From: Paracoccus isoporae | GTDB lineage: Bacteria > Pseudomonadota > Alphaproteobacteria > Rhodobacterales > Rhodobacteraceae | NCBI RefSeq assembly: GCF_900101865.1 | Contig: NZ_FNAH01000004.1 | Location: 207,092-271,091 of the forward strand | DNA: 64,000 bases | Reading direction: 5' to 3' | Part shown: piece after piece, positions 37,742 through 47,765 of the stretch | Layout of the letters: every line of letters begins with the position of its first letter | Numbering within the stretch: the stretch's first letter is position 1 | The notes under the pieces: generated by a model | What the model was told of the DNA's origin: nothing | The model's input: the letters and a program-made list of their open reading frames with translations, nothing else | Database searches by the model: none | Position numbers and translations under genes: made by a program

Positions 37742-38659
37742 TCAAGCCCCGCCATCGGAATCGACGGCAGATTCCAGCCGCGCCACCTCGGCCCTCAGCC
37801 CCTGCGCCAGCTCATCCGCCAGCCGGTTCAGCCGGTCGGACCGGCGGTCATCGGCATGGCGGATCATCCAGAAGCTGCGGGTCAGCCCGAACGCCTCCGG
37901 CAGCACGCGGCGCACGCCTGGTGTGAACGGAATGGCGAAATCATGCACGATCCCGATCCCCGCCCCGGTGCGGATCGCCTGCATCTGCACGGAGACGGAG
38001 TTGGAGGTCAGCTGCGCCGGGCGCGCGTTCGCGCTGTGCAGAAGCGGGCCGAGATAATCCAGTTCCTGATCGAAGATCATGTCGGGAATATAGCCGATCA
38101 GCCGCGCCGCACGGAGCTGTCCGATCTCGTCAATCGGCCCGTGCCGGGCGAGGTAGCGCTCATGCGCGGCCAGATGCAGGCGGTAGTCGCACAGACGCTG
38201 CACCACCAGCCTGCCGGTTTCCGGGCGGCTGACGGCAATGGCGAAATCGGCCTCGCGCTTGGTTAGGTTGAAGACCCGCGGCAAGGCGACGATCTGGATC
38301 TCCAGCCCCGGATGGGCCGCGCACAGCGCCGCCGCCACCTGTGGCAGCAGGTAATTCGCGCAGCCATCCGGCGCCCCGATGCGCAACTGCCCGGTCAGCT
38401 CTCCCGGTCGGCCAAGTGATTCTTCGGCACCACTCAGCGCCAGTTCCGCCGCCTCGGCATGGGGAAACAGCCGCGCCCCCTCCGGGGTCAGCGCGTAACC
38501 CTGGGGCGATTTCAGAAACAGCGGATGACCCAGGGCCGCCTCCAGCCGCGCCACGCGCCGACTGACGGTCGAGGGATCCATCGCCAGCCGCTTTCCAGCA
38601 CGCGACAGGCTGTCATCCCGCGCCACCGCAAGGAACACGCGCAAATCGTCCCAATCCAT
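37742..38659 (-). CDS. LysR-family transcriptional regulator, divergent from mmsA
   Basis: A 305-aa regulator with an N-terminal winged HTH (MDWDDLRVFLAVARDDSLSRAGKRLAMDPSTVSRRVARLE) and a C-terminal effector domain. The ATG at 38659 follows a G-rich ribosome binding site and gives the normal LysR start; the upstream extension is not family sequence. It is divergent from mmsA and separated by 112 bp containing a 15-bp palindrome, so control of the valine catabolism genes and of itself is likely. Confidence 0.9.
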   Translation of the reverse strand: MDWDDLRVFLAVARDDSLSRAGKRLAMDPSTVSRRVARLEAALGHPLFLKSPQGYALTPEGARLFPHAEAAELALSGAEESLGRPGELTGQLRIGAPDGCANYLLPQVAAALCAAHPGLEIQIVALPRVFNLTKREADFAIAVSRPETGRLVVQRLCDYRLHLAAHERYLARHGPIDEIGQLRAARLIGYIPDMIFDQELDYLGPLLHSANARPAQLTSNSVSVQMQAIRTGAGIGIVHDFAIPFTPGVRRVLPEAFGLTRSFWMIRHADDRRSDRLNRLADELAQGLRAEVARLESAVDSDGGA

Positions 38660-38676
38660 CCAGCCCCCGCATATCT

Positions 38677-38691
38677 GCAAAACGGTTTTGC
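38677..38691. promoter_or_regulatory. Candidate LysR-type operator between the regulator gene and mmsA
   Basis: GCAAAACGGTTTTGC is a perfect inverted repeat with a single central base. It lies 17 bases from the regulator start and about 80 from mmsA. It is a good candidate binding site for the divergent LysR protein, though not proven. Confidence 0.5.
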
Positions 38692-38771
38692 CAAACTTAG
38701 GCTTTATCCGCGCATTTTCGCAAGATAGGCTGCGTCCAGATCGTCATCCCCATTCCAGGAAGGAGCCCGCC

Positions 38772-40271
38772 ATGAGAGAGATCGGACATTGGATCAACGG
38801 TGAAGAGGTCGCAGGCACATCCGGCCGCACTGCCGATGTGTTCAACCCCGCCACGGGCGAGGTGCAGGGCAAGGTCGCGCTTGCCTCGGACGCGGAGATC
38901 ACGGCGGCCATCGACAGCGCCGCCGAGGCACAGATCGGCTGGGCCGCGACCAACCCGCAACGCCGGGCGCGGGTGATGATGAAGATGGTCGCTCTGCTGA
39001 ACCGCGACATGGACAAGCTGGCCGAGATGCTGTCGAGCGAGCACGGCAAGACCTTCCCGGACGCGAAGGGCGATGTGCAGCGCGGGTTGGAGGTGATCGA
39101 GTTCTGCATCGGCGCGCCGCATCTGCTGAAGGGCGAATTCACCGACGGCGCAGGTCCCGGCATCGACATGTATTCGATGCGCCAGCCGCTTGGCGTCGTG
39201 GCGGGGATCACGCCGTTCAACTTCCCCGCCATGATCCCGCTGTGGAAAATGGGTCCGGCCCTCGCCGCCGGCAATTCGATGATCCTGAAACCGTCGGAGC
39301 GCGACCCCTCCGTGCCGCTGATGCTGGCCGCGCTGTGGAAAGAGGCCGGGCTGCCCGATGGCGTGTTGCAGGTCATCAACGGCGACAAATCGGCCGTGGA
39401 CGCGCTGCTGCACAGCGAGGCCATCCAGGCGGTGGGATTCGTCGGCTCGACCCCGATCGCGCAGTATATTTATGAGGAAGCCGCGAAAACTGGCAAGCGC
39501 GCCCAATGCTTCGGCGGTGCCAAGAACCACATGATCATCATGCCCGATGCCGATCTGGATCAGGCGGCGGATGCTCTCGTGGGCGCCGGTTACGGGGCTG
39601 CGGGCGAACGCTGCATGGCGATTTCCGTGGCCGTGCCGGTGGGCGAGGAAACCGCCGACGCGCTGATCGAGCGACTGGTGCCGCGCATCGAGAAGCTGAA
39701 GGTCGGCCCCTACACGGCGGGCGACGATGTCGATTACGGCCCGGTCGTGACCAAGGCCGCGAAGGAGAACATCCACCGCCTCGTGCAGACCGGCGTCGAT
39801 CAGGGTGCGGAACTGGTGGTGGATGGCCGTGAGTTCAGCCTTCAGGGCTATGAGGACGGGTTCTTTGTCGGCCCGCATCTCTTCGACCGCGTGACCCCCG
39901 ACATGGACATCTACAAGACCGAGATCTTCGGCCCGGTCCTGTCCACCGTCCGCGCCGGATCTTACGAAGAGGCGATCAAGCTGGCGCTTGATCATGAATA
40001 CGGCAACGGCACCGCGATCTATACCCGCGACGGCGACACCGCGCGCGATTTCGCCAGCCGGATCAATATCGGCATGGTCGGGGTCAACGTGCCGATCCCG
40101 GTGCCGCTGGCCTATCACACCTTCGGCGGGTGGAAGAAATCGGGCTTTGGTGATCTGAACCAGCACGGCCCGGATGCCTTCCGCTTCTATACCCGCACCA
40201 AGACCGTGACGGCCCGCTGGCCCTCCGGCATCAAGGAAGGCGGGGAGTTCAACTTCAAGGCCATGGAGTGA
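38772..40271 (+). CDS. mmsA: CoA-acylating methylmalonate-semialdehyde dehydrogenase
   Basis: Converts methylmalonate semialdehyde to propionyl-CoA in valine breakdown. The 499-aa aldehyde dehydrogenase has [47 protein letters not shown] and the catalytic Cys in [14 protein letters not shown], followed by AKENIHRLV. These are typical of MmsA. The start follows AGGAG. It is the first gene of the rightward valine cluster and is divergent from the LysR gene. Confidence 0.95.
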   Translation: MREIGHWINGEEVAGTSGRTADVFNPATGEVQGKVALASDAEITAAIDSAAEAQIGWAATNPQRRARVMMKMVALLNRDMDKLAEMLSSEHGKTFPDAKGDVQRGLEVIEFCIGAPHLLKGEFTDGAGPGIDMYSMRQPLGVVAGITPFNFPAMIPLWKMGPALAAGNSMILKPSERDPSVPLMLAALWKEAGLPDGVLQVINGDKSAVDALLHSEAIQAVGFVGSTPIAQYIYEEAAKTGKRAQCFGGAKNHMIIMPDADLDQAADALVGAGYGAAGERCMAISVAVPVGEETADALIERLVPRIEKLKVGPYTAGDDVDYGPVVTKAAKENIHRLVQTGVDQGAELVVDGREFSLQGYEDGFFVGPHLFDRVTPDMDIYKTEIFGPVLSTVRAGSYEEAIKLALDHEYGNGTAIYTRDGDTARDFASRINIGMVGVNVPIPVPLAYHTFGGWKKSGFGDLNQHGPDAFRFYTRTKTVTARWPSGIKEGGEFNFKAME

Positions 40272-40306
40272 TCCGGGCGGCGGCACACCTCGCCGCTGCA
40301 GGACAT

Positions 40307-40329
40307 GGCGGGGCGGCGTACGCCCCGCC
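40307..40329. other. GC-rich hairpin after mmsA
   Basis: GGCGGGGC (40307-40314) pairs with GCCCCGCC (40322-40329) around a 7-base loop. No T-tract follows. It could slow or partly end transcription between mmsA and the downstream genes. Confidence 0.4.
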
Positions 40330-40419
40330 GCCACGACGCCCCGGTCAGGCGCCTCTTGCGCGCGGCCCCCGCTTGCTGCTTTCATCGCGCCCTGTGGTCT
40401 TGTTGGCGAGGGCGTGGTC

Positions 40420-41550
40420 ATGATCGAGGAGCCGGATTTCACACTCGGGATCGAGGAGGAATATCTCCTCGTCGATGCTGACACCGGCGAACTGGCCGAG
40501 GCGCCCGAGCCGATGATGGCGGCCTGCAAGGCGGAGCTTGCCGATCAGGTCAGCCCCGAATTTCTGCGCTGCCAGATCGAGGTCGGCACGCCGGTTTGCG
40601 CCGATATTGACGAAGCGCGCGGCCATCTGGCGCATCTGCGCCGCACCATCGCGCGGATCGCGGGCGATCACGGGCTGGCCCCGATCTCCGCCTCCTGCCA
40701 CCCGTTCGCAGACTGGCGCGAGCAGGAGCACACCGACAAGGCGCGATACCGCGCCCTCTCGCGCGATCTGGCAGGTGTGGCGCATCGGATGCTGATCGGC
40801 GGAATGCATGTCCATGTCGGCATCGAAAGCCGGGCGATGCGCATCGACCTGATGAACCAGTTCAGCTATTTCCTGCCGCATCTGCTTGCGCTGTCCGCCT
40901 CCAGCCCGTTCTGGCAGGGAGAGGATAGCGGGCTGGCCTCTTACCGGATGACGGTGTTCGACGGGCTGCCACGGACGGGACTGCCACCGAAACTGTCGAG
41001 CTGGGACGAATACGAACGATCGGTCAATGTGCTGACCGGGCTGGAAATCATCGAGGACGCGAGCAAGGTGTGGTGGGATCTGCGCCCCTCGGCCGGCTTC
41101 CCGACGCTGGAGACACGGATCTGCGACGCCTGCCCGCGGCTGGAGGACACGATCACGCTGGCGGCGCTGATCCAGGCGACGCTGCGGATGCTGCTGCGCC
41201 TGTCGCGGCGCAACACACGCTGGCGGCAATATGACAACTTCCTGATCGGAGAGAACCGTTGGCGCGCCATGCGCTATGGCACATCGGAAGGTCTGATCGA
41301 TTTCGGCGCACATGAAATCGCGCCCTTCGAGGCTCTGGCACGGGAATGGCTGGAACTGATCGCTCCCGACAGCCACGCGCTCGGCAGCCAGCAGGCGGTG
41401 GACGGGCTGCGCGGCATGGTGGCGCGGGGCACCTCTGCCGCCCGTCAGCGCCGCCAGTTCGAGGCGAGTGTGGCGGCCGGGGCCTCAACGCAGGAGGCGC
41501 TGCGCGACGTCGTTCGGACACTGATCGGGGAGTTCCGCGAGGGCCTGTGA
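40420..41550 (+). CDS. Carboxylate-amine ligase, YbdK/GCS2 family
   Basis: A 376-aa member of the glutamate-cysteine ligase type 2 fold: [13 protein letters not shown] at the start, [18 protein letters not shown] with metal-binding His, [13 protein letters not shown] and [15 protein letters not shown]. The family joins a carboxylate to an amine with ATP; E. coli YbdK has weak gamma-glutamylcysteine ligase activity. The substrate is unknown here. The ATG at 40420 has GAGGG upstream; an in-frame GTG is at 40414. It sits between mmsA and the isobutyryl-CoA dehydrogenase gene. Confidence 0.88.
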   Translation: MIEEPDFTLGIEEEYLLVDADTGELAEAPEPMMAACKAELADQVSPEFLRCQIEVGTPVCADIDEARGHLAHLRRTIARIAGDHGLAPISASCHPFADWREQEHTDKARYRALSRDLAGVAHRMLIGGMHVHVGIESRAMRIDLMNQFSYFLPHLLALSASSPFWQGEDSGLASYRMTVFDGLPRTGLPPKLSSWDEYERSVNVLTGLEIIEDASKVWWDLRPSAGFPTLETRICDACPRLEDTITLAALIQATLRMLLRLSRRNTRWRQYDNFLIGENRWRAMRYGTSEGLIDFGAHEIAPFEALAREWLELIAPDSHALGSQQAVDGLRGMVARGTSAARQRRQFEASVAAGASTQEALRDVVRTLIGEFREGL

Positions 41551-41633
41551 ACGCGCCGCGCAGGTTGCAACAATGTCGTAAGATTCGGGTCATAAACAAT
41601 CGTTCAATTCAGCCAAAGCCAGGGAGGACGCGG

Positions 41634-42779
41634 ATGGATTTCGCGCTGAGCGAGGAGCAGCAGGCGATATTCGAGATGGCACGGGATTTCGGTGCCGAAC
41701 ATATCGCGCCCCATGCCGAGCAGTGGGAAGATGACGGCACCATCCCACGCGCGCTGTGGTCCCGCGTGGCCGAGCTGGGTCTGGGCGGGATCTTCGTGTC
41801 CGAGGAATATGGCGGCTCCGCGCTGTCGCGCCTCGACGGCACGCTGATCTTCGAGGCGCTTGCGATGGCCTGCCCGTCCGTCAGCAGCTTCCTGTCGATC
41901 CACAACATGTGCGGGGGCATGATCGACAAGTTCGGCTCGGATGAGGCGAAGCAGAAATTCCTGCCCGAACTGTGCCGCATGGAGAAGGTCTGGTCCTACT
42001 GCCTGACCGAACCCGGATCGGGCTCCGACGCCGCGGCCCTGCGCACCCGCGCCGAGCGGACCAACCAGGGATTCCGGCTGAACGGGGCGAAGGCCTTCAT
42101 CTCCGGCGGCGGCTATTCGGATTGCTACCTGACGATGCTGCGCACCGGCGAGGATGGGCCGAAAGGCATCTCGACCGTGGTGGTCGAGGCCGGGTCGGAC
42201 GGGCTCAGCTTCGGCGCGCCGGAACGCAAGATGGGCTGGAAGGCGCAGCCGACATCGGTGGTGCAGTTCGATGATTGCCTCGTCCCGCTCGACAACCAGA
42301 TCGGCGAGGACGGGCGCGGCTTTGCCTATGCGATGGCAGGCCTCGATGGCGGGCGGCTGAACATCTCGGCCGGGGCGCTCGGCGGGGCGCAGGCCGCGCT
42401 TGACCGCACGATCGCCTATATGGGCGAGCGCAAGGCGTTCGGCAAAACGCTCGACCAGTTCCAGGCCCTGCAATTCCGGCTGGCCGAGATGGAGACCGCG
42501 CTGCAATCGGCCCGCATCTTCCTGCGCCAGGCGGCGTGGAAGCTGGATCAGGGCGCGCCGGATGCAACGAAATACTGCGCGATGGCCAAGCTGCACGTCA
42601 CCGACCGCGCCTTCGAGGTGGCAAACCAGTGCCTGCAACTGCACGGCGGCTATGGCTATCTGGCCGATTACGGGATCGAGAAGATCGTGCGCGATCTGCG
42701 CGTCCACCAGATCCTTGAGGGCACGAACGAGATCATGCGCCTGATCATCGGGCGCGCGCTTCTGGCGGAGGCAGGCTGA
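41634..42779 (+). CDS. Acyl-CoA dehydrogenase, probable isobutyryl-CoA dehydrogenase
   Basis: A 381-aa flavoprotein that oxidises isobutyryl-CoA to methacrylyl-CoA. It has the ACAD N-terminal helix (MDFALSEEQQAIFEMARDFG), the FAD-region YCLTEPGSGSDAAALRTRAE, and the substrate-side ISGGGYSDCYL. ACAD motifs GERKAFGKTLDQFQALQFRLAEM and LHGGYGYLADYGIEKIVRD follow, with the EGTNEIMR ending. Assignment to isobutyryl-CoA rests on the neighbours: 3-hydroxyisobutyryl-CoA hydrolase, mmsB and mmsA. The start follows AGGGAGGA, and its stop overlaps the next start. Confidence 0.9.
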   Translation: MDFALSEEQQAIFEMARDFGAEHIAPHAEQWEDDGTIPRALWSRVAELGLGGIFVSEEYGGSALSRLDGTLIFEALAMACPSVSSFLSIHNMCGGMIDKFGSDEAKQKFLPELCRMEKVWSYCLTEPGSGSDAAALRTRAERTNQGFRLNGAKAFISGGGYSDCYLTMLRTGEDGPKGISTVVVEAGSDGLSFGAPERKMGWKAQPTSVVQFDDCLVPLDNQIGEDGRGFAYAMAGLDGGRLNISAGALGGAQAALDRTIAYMGERKAFGKTLDQFQALQFRLAEMETALQSARIFLRQAAWKLDQGAPDATKYCAMAKLHVTDRAFEVANQCLQLHGGYGYLADYGIEKIVRDLRVHQILEGTNEIMRLIIGRALLAEAG

Positions 42780-43795
42780 TGGCAGAGATGGAGATCCGCA
42801 CGGACCGCCGCGCAGGCCGCATGACCTTCAACCGGCCCGAGGCGCTGAACGCGCTGAGCCATGACATGGTCCGGCAGATCCACGCCGCGTTGAACCAGTG
42901 GCGCGATGACCCGGAGGTCGATCTGGTCATCATCGACGCCGCGGGCGACAAGGCCTTCTGTGCGGGCGGCGACATTGCCGCCGTCTATCGCGCGGGGCTG
43001 GCGGGCGATCACCGCGAGGGGCAGGAGTTCTTCTTCGACGAATACCGCATGAATGCGGCGATCAAGGATTATCCGAAACCCGTCATCGCCTTTATGCAGG
43101 GCTTCGTGATGGGCGGCGGCGTGGGGGTCGGCGGCCATGCCAGCCATCGCGTGGTGGGCGAGACGACGCGGATCGCCATGCCTGAATCCGGTATCGGGCT
43201 GATCCCGGATGTGGGCGGGTCATGGCTGCTTGGCCACGCGCCGGGCCGGATCGGCGAATATCTGATGATGACCGCCGATCGCATGGATGCGGGCGATGCG
43301 ATCCATGCCGGCTTCGCGGATCTCTATATCCCCGAGGCCGACTGGCCGGACCTGATCGACAGGCTGGCCGAGACCGGCGATGCGCGCCTGCTCACGGGCG
43401 CGCAAGTGCCGGAGTCGCGCCTCGCCGCGGCCGATCTTTCCGCCTTCGCAGCGGACAGCACGACCGACATCGTCGCGCGGCTGGAAGCTGAGGGCAATGA
43501 CACCGCGCTGAAACCGATCCGGCGCAATTCGCCGCTGTCGATGGCGGCGGGGCTGGAACTGGTCCGTGCCGCGCGCGAGGATGAGCGGTTGCAGGACAGC
43601 CTCGCGCGGGAATATCGCTTTACCCATCGCGCGACCGAGCATGGCGATTTCATCGAAGGGGTGCGTGCCCAGATCATCGACAAGGACCGCAACCCGAACT
43701 GGACGGCCGACGCGTCGCCCCAGGGCGTGGCCGCCATGCTGGCCCCGCTGGGGGATGCGGAACTGCATTTTGACGACCAAGGGGGGACGAGATGA
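42779..43795 (+). CDS. 3-hydroxyisobutyryl-CoA hydrolase
   Basis: Releases 3-hydroxyisobutyrate from its CoA ester in valine breakdown. The 338-aa enoyl-CoA hydratase-fold protein has FCAGGDIAAVYRAG, MQGFVMGGGVGVGGHASHRV and the extended block AMPESGIGLIPDVGGSWLL, which includes the catalytic Glu. The C-terminal extension after the crotonase core gives the HIBCH length. The start overlaps the dehydrogenase stop (TGATG) and its stop overlaps mmsB (ATGA), a fully coupled trio. Confidence 0.92.
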   Translation: MAEMEIRTDRRAGRMTFNRPEALNALSHDMVRQIHAALNQWRDDPEVDLVIIDAAGDKAFCAGGDIAAVYRAGLAGDHREGQEFFFDEYRMNAAIKDYPKPVIAFMQGFVMGGGVGVGGHASHRVVGETTRIAMPESGIGLIPDVGGSWLLGHAPGRIGEYLMMTADRMDAGDAIHAGFADLYIPEADWPDLIDRLAETGDARLLTGAQVPESRLAAADLSAFAADSTTDIVARLEAEGNDTALKPIRRNSPLSMAAGLELVRAAREDERLQDSLAREYRFTHRATEHGDFIEGVRAQIIDKDRNPNWTADASPQGVAAMLAPLGDAELHFDDQGGTR

Positions 43796-44667
43796 AAATC
43801 GGATTTGTCGGACTGGGAAATATGGGCATGCCGATGGCGATCAACCTCGCCAAGGCGGGGCACGAGGTTCGCGCCTTCGACCCGGCCGCGACGCCGCAGC
43901 CGCCACTGGCCACATCCGGCTCGGCCGCCGAGGCGGCGGCGGGCGCGGATGTGGTCATCACCATGCTGCCCAATGGCGCGATCCTGCGCGAGGTCGCGGC
44001 AGAGATCATCCCGGCGATGAAACAGGGTGCCGTGCTCTGCGACTGCTCCACCGTCGATGTGGACAGCGCACGGGCCGTGGCGGATGACGCGTCCTCGGCC
44101 GGGCTCGGCGCGCTCGACGCGCCGGTCTCGGGCGGGATTGCAGGCGCGTCGGGCGGCACGCTGACCTTCATGGTCGGGGGCGGCGCGGACGCGTTCGAGA
44201 CCGTGCGCCCGCTTTTCGACATCATGGGCCAGAAGGCCGTGCATTGCGGCGACTCCGGCGCCGGGCAGGCCGCGAAAATCTGCAACAACATGATCCTCGG
44301 CGCGACGATGATCGTCACCTGCGAGGCATTTGCCCTGGCCGACAAGCTGGGCCTCGACCGGCAGAAGATGTTCGATGTCGTCTCGACCTCCTCGGGGTAT
44401 AGCTGGTCGATGAACGCCTATTGCCCCGCCCCCGGCATCGGGCCGCAATCGCCCGCCGACAACGACTACAAGCCGGGCTTCGCGGCGGATCTAATGCTGA
44501 AGGATCTGCGCCTGGCCCAGCAAGCCGCCGAGAGCGCCGATGCGGACACGCCGCTTGGCGCGCTCGCCACCCAGCTCTACGACCGCTTCGTCACTGAAGA
44601 GGATGGCAGCGGGCGCGATTTCTCCGCGATGCTGCCGCGTTTCGAGCAGCGTGGGCGGGGGGTCTGA
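43792..44667 (+). CDS. mmsB: 3-hydroxyisobutyrate dehydrogenase
   Basis: Oxidises 3-hydroxyisobutyrate to methylmalonate semialdehyde. The 291-aa protein has the Rossmann start KIGFVGLGNMGMPMAINL, the substrate motif DAPVSGGIAGASGGTLTFMVGG and the catalytic Lys in GAGQAAKICNNM. MKDLRLAQQAAES lies near the end. It is the last gene of the coupled trio; its product feeds mmsA at the other end of the cluster. Confidence 0.95.
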   Translation: MKIGFVGLGNMGMPMAINLAKAGHEVRAFDPAATPQPPLATSGSAAEAAAGADVVITMLPNGAILREVAAEIIPAMKQGAVLCDCSTVDVDSARAVADDASSAGLGALDAPVSGGIAGASGGTLTFMVGGGADAFETVRPLFDIMGQKAVHCGDSGAGQAAKICNNMILGATMIVTCEAFALADKLGLDRQKMFDVVSTSSGYSWSMNAYCPAPGIGPQSPADNDYKPGFAADLMLKDLRLAQQAAESADADTPLGALATQLYDRFVTEEDGSGRDFSAMLPRFEQRGRGV

Positions 44668-44766
44668 ACGCGGCGCGACGGTCCGGAGAAAATTTTTACC
44701 CGGCCGGGAACCAGCCGGTTCGCAACTGCGTTCACGTGGTTGCATAAGAAGCAAAACGAGCAGACC

Positions 44767-45099
44767 GTGTTACCGCCACTTCGCCCCGCCCTCCTCGCCA
44801 CGTCCATGTGCGTGGTCAGCATCTTGGCCATTGCCGGCGGGTCCAGCAACGGAGCCAGCGCAGCGGGTGAGCATGTGGTCCCCGTGACCTACGCCACGGG
44901 GTCTGCCGACCCGGTCCAGGTGGGCGAGGTGGTTCCGCCCGATCAGATCTACATCATCTCGCGCCCCGGCCGCTACGGCCTCGGACCGGAGATTCCGGGC
45001 AGCGATTATGCGGTTGTCGGCAATCAGCTCGTCCGGGTGAATGCCGAGACCCGCAAGGTGCAGTCTATCATCCGCCGGGTCGAGCGCATCGTCGATTGA
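44767..45099 (+). CDS. Small secreted protein of unknown function
   Basis: About 110 aa with an N-terminal signal peptide (hydrophobic TSMCVVSILAIAGG, cut likely after GASAA). The mature domain reads DPVQVGEVVPPDQIYIISRPGRYGLGPEIPGSDYAVVGNQLVRVNAETRKVQSII. The Gly/Pro/Tyr pattern and the C-terminal VRVNAETRKV resemble small periplasmic proteins of Rhodobacteraceae; no function is known. The start is uncertain: GTG at 44767 fits the signal peptide, TTG at 44740 would lengthen it. It ends three bases before the recN stop on the other strand, with no terminator between. Confidence 0.55.
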   Translation: MLPPLRPALLATSMCVVSILAIAGGSSNGASAAGEHVVPVTYATGSADPVQVGEVVPPDQIYIISRPGRYGLGPEIPGSDYAVVGNQLVRVNAETRKVQSIIRRVERIVD

Positions 45100-45102
45100 C
45101 CA

Positions 45103-46743
45103 TCAGCCGACAAGCGCGCGCGCGGCGTCGCGGGCGGCATCGGTGACCTGCTCGCCGGACAGCATCCGGGCGATCTCGTCGATCCGCGCGGCGTGATCGA
45201 GCCGGGCCACCCGGCTGGTTGTCATCTCGCCCCCGACCTGTTTCGAGACGCGGAAATGCGTGGCACCGAGCGCCGCGACCTGCGGCGAATGCGTCACCAC
45301 CAGCACTTGCGCCCCCTCTGCCAGCCGCGCCAGGCGCCGCCCCACCGCATCGGCCGTCGCACCACCGACCCCGCGGTCGATCTCGTCGAAGATCATCGTC
45401 ACCGCATCATTGCCGCGCGCCAGGCTGACCTTCAGCGCCAGAAGGAAGCGTGACAGCTCACCGCCCGAGGCGATCTTGTCCAGCGGTCCCGCGGGCGCAC
45501 CGGGATTGGTGGCGACGGTGAAGGCCACGGCGTCGCGCCCCTCCGGCCCGGCCTCCGTCTCCGTCACCCGCGTCTCGAAGGCGGCGCGATCCATCTTCAG
45601 CGGCGCGAGTTCGGCCGACATGGCCTGATCCAGCCGTGACGCCGCCCGGACCCGCGCGGCGGACAGCGCCTCGGCCGCGGTGCTGTAGTCCTGCTCCGCG
45701 GCGTCAACGGCGGCGCGCAGCCGGGACAGATCCTCCTCCCCCGCATCAAGCTCCGCCAGCCGGGTCCGCAGTGTCTCTGCCAGTTCGGCCAGGTCGTCCG
45801 GCGTGGTGTCGTGCTTTCGGGCGAGTGCGCGCAGGGCAAACAGCCGCTCCTCGGTCGTTTCGAGCTCATGGGGATCGAAACGCATCTCGCCGAGCGCATC
45901 TTCGACACCCTGCGACGCCTCCCCCAATTCGATCAGCGCGCGCGCCAGGGCGTTCATCGCCTCATCCAGCCGCCCCTCGGCCTTCTCGGCCGCGCCTTCC
46001 AGCCAGCGATTGGCGTCCAGCATCGCGCCTTCCGCCCCGTCAGGGCCAAGCGCCTGCGCGGCACGGGCGACATCCTCTCGGATGCGCTCTGCCGCCTGCA
46101 TGCTGCGCCGCGCGGTATCGAGGCGCGCATCCTCGCCCGGTTCCGGCGCGAAGCCGTCCAGCTCGGCCACGGCATGACGCAGGAAATCTTCCTCCGCGCG
46201 GGCCTGATCCAGCCGTGCCTCCGCCGCCTCCATCGCCTGCGCCGCCTCGCGCCGCGCGGCCCATGCGGCGCGGATCGGGGAAAGGTCGATGGCGCCGAAT
46301 GCATCCAGCATCTGCCGGTGGCCGCGCGGGTTCAGAAGGCCGCGATCATCGTGCTGTCCATGCAGTTCCACCAGCGTATCGGAGAGCCTGCGCAACACCT
46401 CGCCCGAGCTGCGCCGGTCGTTGATCCAGGCGGTCTTGCGCCCGTCGGTGCTATTCACGCGGCGCAGGATCAGCTCGTCTTCCGCCGCGATCCCGGCATC
46501 GGCCAGAACCGCGCGGGCGGGATGGTCCGGGGGCAGGTCGAACACCGCCGTCACCTCGCCCTGGCTCGCGCCGCTGCGCACCAGCTCGGCGCGGCCGCGC
46601 CAGCCCAGCACGAAGCCCAGGCAATCCAGAAGGATCGACTTGCCCGCCCCGGTCTCGCCGGTCAGCACGTTCAACCCGGCACTGAACTCCAGTTCCAGCC
46701 GGTCGATCAGCAGCATGTCGCGGATATGCAATTCGCGCAGCAT
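45103..46743 (-). CDS. recN: DNA repair protein RecN
   Basis: SMC-like ATPase acting at double-strand breaks. The 546-aa protein has the N-terminal head with Walker A GETGAGKSILLDCLGFVLG, a long coiled-coil centre (about 150-370) and a C-terminal head with the ABC signature KIASGGELSRFLLALK. Walker B is MIFDEIDRGVGG. Its length is normal for the family. It follows bamD by 34 bp and is probably the last gene of the lpxC-bamD-recN group. Confidence 0.95.
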   Translation of the reverse strand: MLRELHIRDMLLIDRLELEFSAGLNVLTGETGAGKSILLDCLGFVLGWRGRAELVRSGASQGEVTAVFDLPPDHPARAVLADAGIAAEDELILRRVNSTDGRKTAWINDRRSSGEVLRRLSDTLVELHGQHDDRGLLNPRGHRQMLDAFGAIDLSPIRAAWAARREAAQAMEAAEARLDQARAEEDFLRHAVAELDGFAPEPGEDARLDTARRSMQAAERIREDVARAAQALGPDGAEGAMLDANRWLEGAAEKAEGRLDEAMNALARALIELGEASQGVEDALGEMRFDPHELETTEERLFALRALARKHDTTPDDLAELAETLRTRLAELDAGEEDLSRLRAAVDAAEQDYSTAAEALSAARVRAASRLDQAMSAELAPLKMDRAAFETRVTETEAGPEGRDAVAFTVATNPGAPAGPLDKIASGGELSRFLLALKVSLARGNDAVTMIFDEIDRGVGGATADAVGRRLARLAEGAQVLVVTHSPQVAALGATHFRVSKQVGGEMTTSRVARLDHAARIDEIARMLSGEQVTDAARDAARALVG

Positions 46744-46777
46744 CGCCCCACCCCGCAGGGTGCGCTTCAGCGCACCG

Positions 46778-47626
46778 TCAAAGCCATTTGCCCTGGATCA
46801 CCTGACGATAGACATTCGTCAGCCAGCTCTCACCCTTTGGCGAGGCGCTGAGCCCGCGGCCGCGAAGCTGGGCATAGGCGTCCTCGTAGAAGGGTGATGA
46901 CTGGAAATTATGCCCCAGAACCGCACCCGCCGTCTGCGCCTCGTCGGTCAGGCCGAGCGCCAGATAGGCCTCCACCAGCCGCATCAGCGCCTCGGGCGTG
47001 TGGGTCGTGGTCTGGAAATCCTCGACCACCACGCGGAACCGGTTGATGGACGCCGCGTAATGACCCCGCTTGAGGTAATAGCGCCCGATCTCCATCTCCT
47101 TGCCGGCCAGATGGTCGAAGGCCAGGTCAAATTTCAGGATCGCGCTGCGGGCATATTCGCTGTCGGGATATTCCTCGATCACCTCGCGCAGCGCCTGAAG
47201 CGCCTGGAAGGTCAGGCCCTGGTCGCGCCCGACCTCGTCGATCTGGTCGTAATAGCTGAGCGCGAGCAGATATTTCGCATAGGCCGCATCGTCATCGCCG
47301 GGATAAGTGTCAACGAAGCGCTGCGCGGCCCCCCGCGCCTCCTCGTAATCCTTGTTCCGGTGATAGCTGTAGGCCTGCATGATCAGCGCGCGCTTGGCCC
47401 ATTGCGAATAGGGATAGAGCCGCTCGATTTCCGAGAAGTAATAGACGGCGGTGTCGGGATCGCGGTTGTTTTCCAGCTCGTATTCGCCGCGGCGATAGAT
47501 TTCCTCGGCGGCGAAATTCTCCACCGGGACGCGCTCGCCGGCATCCCCGCCCGCACCGCATCCGGTCAGCACCAAGCCCGCCAGAGCCATTGCCATCAGG
47601 GACTTTGACGAAACAAAGCGGACCAT
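46778..47626 (-). CDS. bamD: Outer-membrane assembly lipoprotein BamD
   Basis: Essential lipoprotein of the BAM complex that inserts outer-membrane barrels. The 282-aa precursor has a lipobox LTGC at Cys23 and TPR-type repeats: AEEIYRRGEYELENN, AVYYFSEIERLYPYSQWAKRA and EEARGAAQRFVDTYPGDDDAAYAKYLLALSYYDQI. IGRYYLKRGHYAASINRFRVVVEDFQTT follows. These are diagnostic BamD blocks. It lies between lpxC and recN, as usual in Rhodobacteraceae. Confidence 0.95.
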   Translation of the reverse strand: MVRFVSSKSLMAMALAGLVLTGCGAGGDAGERVPVENFAAEEIYRRGEYELENNRDPDTAVYYFSEIERLYPYSQWAKRALIMQAYSYHRNKDYEEARGAAQRFVDTYPGDDDAAYAKYLLALSYYDQIDEVGRDQGLTFQALQALREVIEEYPDSEYARSAILKFDLAFDHLAGKEMEIGRYYLKRGHYAASINRFRVVVEDFQTTTHTPEALMRLVEAYLALGLTDEAQTAGAVLGHNFQSSPFYEDAYAQLRGRGLSASPKGESWLTNVYRQVIQGKWL

Positions 47627-47765
47627 CGCTACCTGCCTGTCAGTACATTCTCACCAAGCGACGAGTCGGGACGCGCCGCGGCCCGGTCGTCCTAGCACAG
47701 AACATCAGGGTGCGCAAAATGGCAATGTGGTGTATTTCCCAACACTTGCGGGACAAGCTGAATCC

